Shown in pieces: positions 24,130 to 35,000 of a stretch of DNA of 64,000 nucleotides. The position numbers and the translations under genes are program-made. Each line of letters starts with the position of its first letter. The stretch's first letter is position 1. This DNA is from Dallia pectoralis (taxonomy: Eukaryota; Chordata; Actinopteri; Esociformes; Umbridae), in the NCBI GenBank assembly GCA_029465975.1, contig CM055745.1:4588204-4652203 (forward strand). The letters run 5' to 3'. The notes under the pieces are model-generated. The model was not told where the DNA came from. It ran no database searches and saw only the letters and a list, made by a program, of their open reading frames with translations.

Positions 24130-25222
24130 GTACATACCCCACACTCATTAATCCCCAGTTATAATATCCCACACTCATTAATCCCCAGTTATAATACCCC
24201 ACACTCATTAATCCCCAGTTATAATATCCCACACTCATTAATCCCCAGTTATAATACCCCACACTCATTAATCCCCAGTTATAATACCCCACACTCATTA
24301 ATCCCCAGTTATAATACCCCACACTCATTAATCCCCAGTTATAATACCCCACACTCATTAATCCCCAGTTATAATATCCCACACTCATTAATCCCCAGTT
24401 ATAATACCCCACACTTATTAATCCCCAGTTATAATACCCCACACTCATTAATCCCCAGTTATAATACCCCACACTCATTAATCCCCAGTTATAATACCCC
24501 ACACTCATTAATCCCCAGTTATAATATCCCACACTCATTAATCCCCAGTTATAATACCCCACACTTATTAATCCCCAGTTATAATACCCCACACTCATTA
24601 ATCCCCAGTTATAATACCCCACACTCATTAATCCCCAGTTATAATACCCCACACTTATTAATCCCCAGTTATAATACCCCACACTCATTAATCCCCAGTT
24701 ATAATACCCCACACTCATTAATCCCCAGTTATAATATCCCACACTCATTAATCCCCAGTTATAATACCCCACACTCATTAATCCCCAGTTATAATACCCC
24801 ACACTCATTAATCCCCAGTTATAATACCCCACACTCATTAATCCCCAGTTATAATACCCCACACTCATTAATCCCCAGTTATAATCCCCCACACTCATTA
24901 ATCCCCAGTTATAATACCCCACACTTATTAATCCCCAGTTATAATACCCCACACTCATTAATCCCCAGTTATAATACCCCACACTCATTAATCCCCAGTT
25001 ATAATACCCCACACTCATTAATCCCCAGTTATAATACCCCACACTCATTAATCCCCAGTTATAATACCCCACACTCATTAATCCCCAGTTATAATACCCC
25101 ACACTTATTAATCCCCAGTTATAATACCCCACACTCATTAATCCCCAGTTATAATACCCCACACTCATTAATCCCGAGTTATAATACCCCACACTCATTA
25201 ATCCCCAGTTATAATACCCCAC
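24130..25222. repeat. 30-bp minisatellite, about 36 copies
   Basis: An almost perfect 30-bp unit: cacactcattaatccccagt then tataatacc(c). Since 30 is a multiple of three, both strands stay open for 380-420 codons. Rare variants are tatccc and cttatta. Confidence 0.96.
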
Positions 25223-27170
25223 CCTCAGTTCCTAGTTATAACGCCCCACCCTCAGTTCCTAGTTATAACGCCTCACACTCAGTTCCTAGTTATAACGCCC
25301 CACCCTCAGTTCCTATTCATAACGCCCACACACTCAGTTCCTAGTTATAACGCCCCACCCTCAGTTCCTAGTTATAACGCCCCACCCTCAGTTCCTAGTT
25401 ATAACGCCTCACACTCAGTTCCTAGTTATAACGCCCCACCCTCAGTTCCTAGTTATAACACCCCACCCTCAGTTCCTAGTTATAACACCCCACCCTCAGT
25501 TCCTAGTTATAACGCCCCACCCTCAGTTCCTAGTTATAACGCCTCACACTCAGTTCCTAGTTATAACGCCCCACCCTCAGTTCCTATTCATAACGCCCAC
25601 ACACTCAGTTCCTAGTTATAACGCGCCACCCTCAGTTCCTAGTCATAACGCCCACACACTCAGTTCCTAGTTATAACGCCCCACCCTCAGTTCCTAGTTA
25701 TAACGCCACACCCTCAGTTCCTAGTTATAACGCCCCACACTCAGTTCCTAGTTATAACGCCCCACCCTCAGTTCCTAGTTATAACGCCCACACACTCAGT
25801 TCCTAGTTATAACGCCCCACCCTCAGTTCCTAGTCATAACGCCCACACACTCAGTTCCTAGTTATAACGCCCCACCCTCAGTTCCTAGTTATAACACCCC
25901 ACCCTCAGTTCCTAGTTATAACGCCCCACCCTCAGTTCTAGTTATAACGCCCCACCCTCAGTTCCTAGTTATAACACCTCACCCTCAGTTCCTAGTTATA
26001 ACACCTCACCCTCAGTTCTAGTTATAACGCCCCACCCTCAGTTCCTAGTTATAACGCCCCACCCTCAGTTCCTAGTTATAACGCCCCACCCTCAGTTCCT
26101 AGTTATAACGCCCCACCCTCAGTTCCTAGTTATAACGCCCACACACTCAGTTCCTAGTTATAACGCCCCACCCTCAGTTCCTAGTTATAACGCCCACACA
26201 CTCAGTTCCTAGTTATAACGCCCCACCCTCAGTTCCTAGTTATAACGCCCCACCCTCAGTTCCTAGTTATAACACCCCACCCTCAGTTCCTAGTTATAAC
26301 ACCCCACCCTCAGTTCCTAGTTATAACGCCCCACCCTCAGTTCCTAGTTATAACGCCTCACACTCAGTTCCTAGTTATAACGCCCCACCCTCAGTTCCTA
26401 TTCATAACGCCCACACACTCAGTTCCTAGTTATAACGCCCCACCCTCAGTTCCTAGTCATAACGCCCACACACTCAGTTCCTAGTTATAACACCTCACCC
26501 TCAGTTCCTAGTTATAACACCCCACACTCAGTTCCTAGTTATAACGCCCCACCCTCAGTTCCTAGTTATAACGCCACACCCTCAGTTCCTAGTTATAACG
26601 CCCACACACTCAGTTCCTAGTTATAACACCTCACCCTCAGTTCCTAGTTATAACACCCCACCCTCAGTTCCTAGTTATAACGCCCCACCCTCAGTTCCTA
26701 GTTATAACGGCCCACCCTCAGTTCCTAGTTATAACACCCCACACTCAGTTCCTAGTTATAACGCCCCACCCTCAGTTCCTAGTTATAACACCTCACACTC
26801 AGTTCCTAGTTATAACACCTCACCCTCAGTTCCTAGTTATAACGCCCCACCCTCAGTTCCTAGTTATAACGCCTCACACTCAGTTCCTAGTTATAACGCC
26901 CCACCCTCAGTTCCTAGTTATAACACCTCACCCTCAGTTCCTAGTTATAACACCTCACACTCAGTTCCTAGTTATAACGGCCCACCCTCAGTTCCTAGTT
27001 ATAACGCCCCACCCTCAGTTCCTAGTTATAACGCCCCACCCTCAGTTCCTAGTTATAACACCTCACACTCAGTTCCTAGTTATAACGCCCCACCCTCAGT
27101 TCCTAGTTATAACGCCCACACACTCAGTTCCTAGTTATAACGCCCCACACTCAGTTCCTAGTTATAACGG
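25223..27170. repeat. 27-bp minisatellite, about 72 copies, derived from the neighbouring 30-bp array
   Basis: The 27-bp unit caccctcagttcctagttat aacgcc aligns with the 30-bp unit after a 3-bp loss and a few changes. Variants include acacctcac, gcccacaca and gcctcaca. Confidence 0.95.
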
Positions 27171-27409
27171 CCATTAATTAGCAGGAGCCACGCATGCTTC
27201 TTGTAGTCTTTGCTCTGAGGTGGAGTAGCGGCGTGAGGTGCATTGGTGGTGGGGCAAAATCTGTCTGTGTAGATTTCAGCTTGGTTTGTATTTGTGTGTG
27301 CAACTGTGTGTCAGACAGAGATAATGTCTGTCAGACTACACCTGTTGTATGCAGATGGTGTACATTGTTTATGTTTGGTGGTGTGAATGCTGTGTCATCA
27401 CGATCAGTC

Positions 27410-28135
27410 AAGAGCAGTCAAAATAGGTGTGTTGGGGCCATGTCAGTAACATACGTGTGTTGGGGCCATGTCGGTAACATACGTGTGCTGGGGCCATGTC
27501 AGTAACATACGTGTGCTGGGGCCATGTCAGTTAGTATACATGTGCTGGGGCCATGTCACTAACATACGTGTGCTGCGGCCATGTCAGTAACATACGTGTG
27601 CTGGGGCCATGTCAGTTAGCATACATGTGCTGGGGCCATGTCAGTTAGCATACATGTGCTGGGGCCATGTCAGTAACATACGTGTGCTGGGGCCATGTCA
27701 GTAACATACATGTGCTGGGGCCATGTCAGTTAGCATACATATGCTGGGGCCATGTCAGTTAGCATACATATGCTGGGGCCATGTCAGTAACATACGTGTG
27801 CTGGGGCCGTGTCAGTTAGCATACATGTGCTGGGGCCATGTCAGTTAGCATACATGTGCTGGGGTCATGTCAGTTAGTATTCATGTGCTGGGGTCATGTC
27901 AGTAACACACTTGTGCTGAGGCCGTGTCAGTAAACATACATGTGCTGGGGCCATGTCAGTTAGCATACATGTGCTGGGGCCTTGCAGTTAGCATACGTGT
28001 GCTGGGGCCATGTCAGTAACATACATGTGCTGGGGCCATGTCAGTTAGCATACATGTACTGGGGTCATGTCAGTTAGCATACATGTGTTGGAGCCATGTC
28101 AGTTAGTATACATGTGCTGGGGCCATGTTGTGTAG
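27410..28135. repeat. 28/29-bp minisatellite
   Basis: About 25 copies of tgtgctggggccatgtcagt followed by either aacatacg (28 bp) or tagcataca (29 bp). Confidence 0.94.
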
Positions 28136-28407
28136 AGTGGCCAGATGTTGGGTGTGATGCAGCCATTTTTGTAGTGAGAGCTTGAGTAGGTAAAGGGTCC
28201 AATGGAAGTATGAGACAATACTGTGTGTATGTGTGTGTTTACAATGTTTACAACACGTTGATTTTCCCTGTGCGATTTTGGTATTTCTTCCTTTATGTTG
28301 CCTAAATGTTTACAGTTACATGACATGCATTCACTCGTTCACCTTGGGTTTGACTCTGTTTGTCCACCAGGTTATTTTATAGGGACGAGGAGAGCTAACA
28401 ATAATGA

Positions 28408-28410
<3 letters not shown>
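28136..28410. other. Intergenic, no feature recognised
   Basis: Unique sequence between arrays. Confidence 0.5.

Positions 28411-28443
<33 letters not shown>
28411..28443. repeat. GT microsatellite
   Basis: About 16 GT units. Confidence 0.95.
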
Positions 28444-28445
<2 letters not shown>

Positions 28446-28579
28446 ACATGCCTCTTGGTGTAAGAGACAGTCTGTGTCCCACATATTCTACTGCTAAATT
28501 AGGTCAGGCCTTCTCTGGTGGTGCTGGCTGGTGTTGGTTACTTAATGTAAAGGAGGTGTTCAAAACTCATCCACCCAAC

Positions 28580-28636
28580 CATGACAGTCACATGACAGTC
28601 ACATGACAGTCACATGACAGTCACATGACAGTCACA
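28580..28636. repeat. 11-bp repeat
   Basis: Five copies of cacatgacagt. Confidence 0.9.
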
Positions 28637-28639
28637 CCG

Positions 28640-30177
28640 TGGAGCAATTCGAGGATTGCAACTTATTTATTCACATTTAACAAGATTTGTTTTTCCAAGT
28701 CTTGTCAGAAAACTAAGATTACACATTCAGAATGCCTTTGATGTATACATAATAACAGAAAGAAAACGAAACAAAGCCGAACAAATGGGCGAATACTTTT
28801 TCCATTTGTGCTTTTGATGAAAATGTAGAGAATTTTGTATTTTTGCAGAGTAATCTGCTTCATTCCTTAGGGTACATACAAAAATGATTAATTTAGCAAG
28901 CAGACAACAAACAAGTAGACGACAAACAAGCAGACGATCACTAAGCAGCCGACCACCAAGGAGGTGACCAGCCAGCTTCTTTAGAATGGAACAAGGGAAA
29001 CAGCCTACCAATCCCTATATGATAAAGATAACTATATGACTTCACACCTCTTGCTATTCGTAGCCCAGCGCTCTAAAGGGACATATCTTAATTTCTTGCT
29101 TTTTATCATTTTATGTTTTTTCCGAGGATATAACTGGATGACTGTGTTGGACTTATGAACCAACTAATCGTATGACAATTTTGATGTGCAATCTGTGGGA
29201 TGAGTAATGACATATATAATAATAAAAGGACAAAATATACATTTGCCTTTTTATGCATTTCTCTTTTCTACAATCAGTCGCACGTATGTTGGGTTGGTCA
29301 GTCCTCATTAGATGTCATTGTGATACACAGGCTAGATATCAACATTAAATGTGAACTACACATATTTACAGGCAGGTCAAAACATTGCTTGAAACATTCA
29401 CATTCATAGTATTAAATAATACTATTATTATTTAATACTATTAATACATTATTTAATACAATAATTAGTACAATTAGTATGTAATAGTAATATTATTATA
29501 TTATACTACTATTATAATTTCATAATATTACTATACTATTATTATTTAATACTATTACTAAATTATTTAATACAATTATTAGTACAATTAGTATGTAATA
29601 CTACTATTATTTTATTATACTACTATTATAATTTCATATTACTATACTATTATTATTTCATACTATAACAATACAATTATTATTTCATACTACTACTGTA
29701 CTGTTATTATTACTATAGTAATTTTCTCCTTACTACTATACAATGTAACACTATTAATGTTATGTAATACTATTATTAGTATTTTATACTACTACTATAC
29801 TAAAACTATACCTTTTAACACTATTATTATTACTTCATAATATTACTATACAATTGTATTCTATTAATATTACTGTAATTTACTACTATTACTATACTAT
29901 TATAATCTTAACAGCTCAAATAAAACTTGCACAACATGTTTTTGTGGCTAGAGGTTACAGCCATAAACAGTCTATTGGTATTTGTTTAATAACTTCACTA
30001 TTAATGAACGCAATGTTCTCTGTATCGGCAACGTTTTCAAAACAAAAAGCTTTACAAAACGTGGTAAAACTGCTACGTAGCTTAAAAAAGGAGATCGGAA
30101 ACATGCAAACAAATACAGACTGTACTAAATACATCTAATACGTGGTGTGAACAAGACATCAGCAGAGATGCATTACA
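28640..30177. other. AT-rich intergenic region between ZNRF1 and LDHD
   Basis: 29,405-29,910 is a low-complexity mix of tatta, actattatt and taatac. The rest is unique with no coding support. Confidence 0.6.
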
Positions 30178-31134
30178 GGCACAAGTAGGGATGGAAATTG
30201 AGAACCGGTTCTTCTTTAGAACCGGTTCCCAGTGAATCGATTCCTTGGAACCGTTAGTGTACCTGCTTAACGATTCCGCTTAACGGTTCGGTTTGTTGCA
30301 AATGTGTCATCATGACCGTCACACAGGCGCTGCGCATTTTGGTTACGCAGAAGCGATCTAAAGTGTGGTTATATTTCACTCGAAAAGACGCCAATGCAGT
30401 CATTTGCAACAGTTGTAAAAGTTTAATTTCGGCAATGGGGGGAACTACCTCCAATATGCAGAAGCATTTGGCCACACAGCACGCAATCCGTTTGCAGGAC
30501 TGTCGCGTGTTTGATTCTACTACTACAACAACAAGTGAGTCAAGCAGCAGCGGAGCTAATGAGACGGCATCTGCTATAAATGCCAAAGGTAACTTGTCTA
30601 TTTAGTTAATGTGAGCGCTATTTCATTGTGTAAACTTTTACTATACGGATAATAATCTCTATTGTCAATCATTTGCCCAAGTTGATAGTTGTGGTCTTTA
30701 CAGAAGACTTCTTTCTATTTTGTATGTCAGTTGAGTTGAATTTAGTTTCAGGTTGAATATTCCCAAAGGAACAAGCTCTTCCTTGACTGTTTACCGTCTG
30801 TGTTTTTTGTTTTTATGGCACTTAAATGGCAGTTTTTCTTTTTTGGCTGGACCAATGAATGTGAAAAAATCTATAGGTCCCTGGACTTTACTTTGTAGCT
30901 CACCTACTTTTAGGTTTGTTCTGAGGTTGCTACACATAATTTGTGTATACTCTGAGTATGTGCGGTGTTCTTATCAGATATTAAAGCAAGTTAATACAAA
31001 CAAACAAATTTGTAATTATTTCCTCACCCAATGAGAATCAATAAGAGAATCGATAAGGAATCGGATCGATAAGCAATATCGATAATGGAATCGGAATCGT
31101 TAAATTCTTATCAATTCCCATCCCTAGGCACAAG
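30178..31134 (+). mobile_element. hAT (Ac-like) DNA transposon copy, 941 bp, with 8-bp target duplication
   Basis: The element runs from 30186 (tagggatggaaattga) to 31126, where the reverse complement reads tagggatgggaattgat. These are terminal inverted repeats of the Ac-like TAGGGATG type. Both sides are flanked by the 8-bp duplication ggcacaag (30178-30185 and 31127-31134), the hAT signature. Inside are subterminal palindromic stretches (gaaccggttc) and one BED-finger exon, but no hAT catalytic core, so it is a non-autonomous internal-deletion copy. Perfect target duplications suggest a fairly recent insertion. It lies between ZNRF1 and LDHD. Confidence 0.92.
30312..30605 (+). CDS. BED-type zinc finger N-terminal exon of a hAT transposase (partial)
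   Basis: A 97-codon reading frame encodes a BED finger: VWLYF, then Cys-x2-Cys (VICNSC), then Asn...His-x4-His (NMQKHLATQH), followed by a Ser/Thr-rich linker. A splice donor (gccaaag|gtaact, 30587) occurs near the end, so the exon was built to splice to a transposase-body exon that is now missing. It could bind the element's ends but cannot catalyse transposition. There are no stops or frameshifts in the finger. Confidence 0.75.
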   Translation: MTVTQALRILVTQKRSKVWLYFTRKDANAVICNSCKSLISAMGGTTSNMQKHLATQHAIRLQDCRVFDSTTTTTSESSSSGANETASAINAKGNLSI

Positions 31135-31685
31135 TTGTAATTCTTCCCCGGTTAGATTTCTGTATTCACTTGATGAAAAAGCTTTGTTCTCCTGTGACCA
31201 ACCAACAGGTGGCGTCGTTGTATCGAACAAAGTCTAGGTTGTTTTTCTCTAGTCTGACTGGCCTGACAACACGTGACCAGCCTGAGCAAATCAGCTTTTT
31301 TAAAACCTCTTTGTCAACATAAGAGCAACTTAACCATGGCAATAAGCTTTTTATTCCGACGTTTTTCAATAATAGGCTTTTTTATTCATTAATATCGTAA
31401 CGGCAATAAGAACGAGGTCTTTTATTGTAAATAAGAAGTAACCTTTTAACTGATTAAATACAGCATTTACATACTAACAGCACATAACAAAGAATAAACC
31501 AAAGGCATACATATGCTATTACTTCATTACAAGTGAATAAATAATCTTGGGACAGACATTTCTATTGCTAAAACACCAACATTTGCAGCATTACATTTTT
31601 AAGAGGGAAACCCGAAGAAACAAACATGATTCGCATTTAGTGCTCGTTAGTCACTTAAGCCATAAAATACCAAAATGTGGACGAC
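31135..31685. other. Region downstream of LDHD, no feature recognised
   Basis: Unique AT-rich sequence between the hAT element and the LDHD 3' end. The LDHD 3'UTR may extend into it. Confidence 0.5.
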
Positions 31686-31691
31686 TTTATT
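31686..31691 (-). terminator. Candidate LDHD polyadenylation signal
   Basis: AATAAA on the - strand (tttatt on +), about 146 bp downstream of the LDHD stop. It is the nearest canonical hexamer. Further TTTATT strings occur beyond it (e.g. 31381, 31420). Confidence 0.4.
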
Positions 31692-31836
31692 CCTGAAGTA
31701 TTTACATTAATATTTGTGTAATTAAATCCAGAAATACATTTTCCATACTAGTACTCGGTGGGAATCAAACCGACAACCTCCGCTTAATCCATTGATTCCG
31801 TGCTCTTCAATAATGTGACCGCTTCGATACATTCAT

Positions 31837-32002
31837 CTACAGCACCTTCCCAGGATTCATGAGGTTTTTGGGGTCCAGTGTGGCTTTGAGGCCCTGCATG
31901 ACCTCAATGGCCAGTGGACCCATCTCTTCTCTGAGCAGCGCCCGTTTCCCCAGACCCACCCCGTGTTCTCCGGTACACGTTCCGTCCAGGGCCAGCGCTC
32001 TC
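31837..32002 (-). CDS. ldhd: LDHD exon 11: C-terminus and stop
   Basis: The acceptor is ccaccctgtag. The exon encodes RALALDGTCTGEHGVGLGKR, then ALLREEMGPLAIEVMQGLKA and TLDPKNLMNPGKVL, with TAG at 31839-31837. GEHGVGLGKR and the terminal NPGKVL are the classic FAD-oxidase C-terminal motifs. Confidence 0.96.
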
Positions 32003-35000
32003 CTACAGGGTGGGAGGGGAGAGGATGTCACATGGAATGAGGAACATAGAGGTTGACCAGTAATACAGGAAGTAGTCATACAAAAGCATAGAGGTTGACC
32101 AGTAATACAGGAAGTAGTCATACAAAAGCATAGAGGTTGACCAGTAATACAGGAAGTAGTCATACAGACGACACAGTACCTGGCCAGTGAACCATAGAGG
32201 TTGACCAGTAATACAGGAAGTAGTCATACAGACGACACAGTACCTGGCCAGTCTCTCAGTGAATTCATGAACTCGAGTGACCTCATCCGGGTCATTTGGG
32301 TCCAAGACCATTAAACAGTGGAAATTTCCATCTCCAACGTGCCCGGCAATCGGACCTAGAGAGAGAGAAGCATCAATGGATTGTTCACACACGCACACCG
32401 GCACTGGCAACACCAGAGGTGGCCCACGCCCCGATATATGGCCTACAAGTGATTTGTTTAGGCCCGCACAACTTTAATGGGAGGTAAAACCACCGCCAAG
32501 TGATCACAAGGCCTGCAAACGCTGCAGCTGGCTCCCACCTTTAGTCAGCGTTACCTGTGAGGCGATTTCGCACCAGGTCCTCCTTGGTCTCTACAATGAT
32601 CTGAGGGAGGTGAGAAAGGGGGACGCACACATCTGTGGAGTAGGCCTGTGGGATCAGAATGGGAGTGTGAATGTTGTTACCCGACCAGATCAGTCGAATC
32701 TCTGGGACAGGGCTGATGTTAACATCTGTAGCCTAATTGGTTTTGCCTCAGGTCATTATATTGCCTTTTTTTCCATTGTTCGGAATTCAAAGTTTAAAGC
32801 ATTTTAAATGAGGAGCCATATTAAATCACTCTGAATGCTCATCGGTTGTACATACAAGCATACAAACAAGCATACAAACTAGCATACAAACAAGCATACA
32901 TAGAAGCATACATACATACAAGCATACAAACAAGCAAGCATACAAGCAAGCATACATAGAAGCATACATACATACAAGCATACAAACAAGCAAGCATACA
33001 AGCAAGCATACATAGAAGCATACATACAAGCATACAAACAAGCATACAAACAAGTATATAAACAAGCATACATACAAGCATACAAACAAGCATACATACA
33101 AGCATACATACAAGCATACATACATACAAGCATACATACAAGCATACAAACAAGCATACATACAAGCATACAAACAAGCATACATACAAGCATACATACA
33201 AGCATACATACAAGCATACATACATACAAGCATACATACAAGCATACAAACAAGCATACATACAAGCATACATACAAGCATACAAACCATCACAGAGTAG
33301 TGATCCATCCAATAGGATTGGAGTCAGGACCCCGGCTCACCTTGCAGCCCGGTCTCAGTGCCAGGGCGGCGTACCAGGCGTCGTGTCGTGCCTTCCAGAG
33401 ACGCCCGCGAGTTTCCGCGTCCCGTGCCCAGTTGAAGTCTGACCCGGAGTTGTCCCGAGTGATTTCCTCTAAACACACAGAAAACAAATAGTTTTCCCAT
33501 CAACGAGAGAGATCAAATCTCAGTTTATGTTGTCTGAATAATCACAGCAGTGTTCTGTAAAACGTAAAATGATATCACGTCTTCTTAACTGTATCAGTTA
33601 ACATACACACCTGTGACATCTAGCTGTATCAGTTAACATATTACACACCTGTGACATCTAGCTGTATCAGTTAACATATTACACACCTGTGACATCTAGC
33701 TGTATCAGTTAACATATTACACACCTGTGACATCTAGCTGTATCAGTTAACATATTACACACCTGTGACATCTAGCTGTATCAGTTAACATATTACACAC
33801 CTGTGACATCTAGCTGTATCAGTTAACATATTACACACCTGTGACATCTAGCTGTATCAGTTAACATATTACACACCTGTGACATCTAGCTGTATCAGTT
33901 AACACACACACACCTGTGACATCTAGCTGTATCATTTAACATACACACACCTGTGACATCTAGCTGTATCAGTTAACATATTACACACCTGTGACATCTA
34001 GCTGTATCAGTTAACATATTACACACCTGTGACATCTAGCTGTATCAGTTAACATATTACACACCTGTGACATCTAGCTGTATCAGTTAACATATTACAC
34101 ACCTGTGACATCTAGCTGTATCAGTTAACATATTACACACCTGTGACATCTAGCTGTATCAGTTAACATATTACACACCTGTGACATCTAGCTGTATCAG
34201 TTAACATATTACACACCTGTGACATCTAGCTGTATCAGTTAACATATTACACACCTGTGACATCTAGCTGTATCAGTTAACATATTACACACCTGTGACA
34301 TCTAGCTGTATCAGTTAACATATTACACACCTGTGACATCTAGCTGTATCAGTTAACATATTACACACCTGTGACATCTAGCTGTATCAGTTAACATATT
34401 ACACACCTGTGACATCTAGCTGTATCAGTTAACATATTACACACCTGTGACATCTAGCTGTATCAGTTAACATATTACACACCTGTGACATCTAGCTGTA
34501 TCAGTTAACATATTACACACCTGTGACATCTAGCTGTATCAGTTAACATACACACATGTGACATCTAGCTGTATCAGTTAACACACACACCTGTGACATC
34601 TAGCTGTATCATTTAACATACACACCTGTGACATCTAGCTGTATCAGTTAACATATTACACACCTGTGACATCTAGCTGTATCAGTTAACATATTACACA
34701 CCTGTGACATCTAGCTGTATCAGTTAACATATTACACACCTGTGACATCTAGCTGTATCAGTTAACATACACACCTGTGACATCTAGCTGTATCAGTTAA
34801 CATATTACACACCTGTGACATCTAGCTGTATCAGTTAACATATTACACACCTGTGACATCTAGCTGTATCAGTTAACATATTACACACCTGTGGCATCTA
34901 GCTGTATCAGTTAACATATTACACACCTGTGACATCTAGCTGTATCAGTTAACATATTACACACCTGTGACATCTAGCTGTATCAGTTAACATATTACAC

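Noticed and set aside
24083..25344. Open frames of 379 and 419 codons on opposite strands
   Set aside because: A 30-bp unit (3n) without stops keeps frames open on both strands. Purely repetitive peptides, no other coding support.
28640..29010. Possible transposon or gene fragment (94-codon - strand frame)
   Set aside because: No motif or repeat ends recognised. Left as unassigned AT-rich intergenic sequence.
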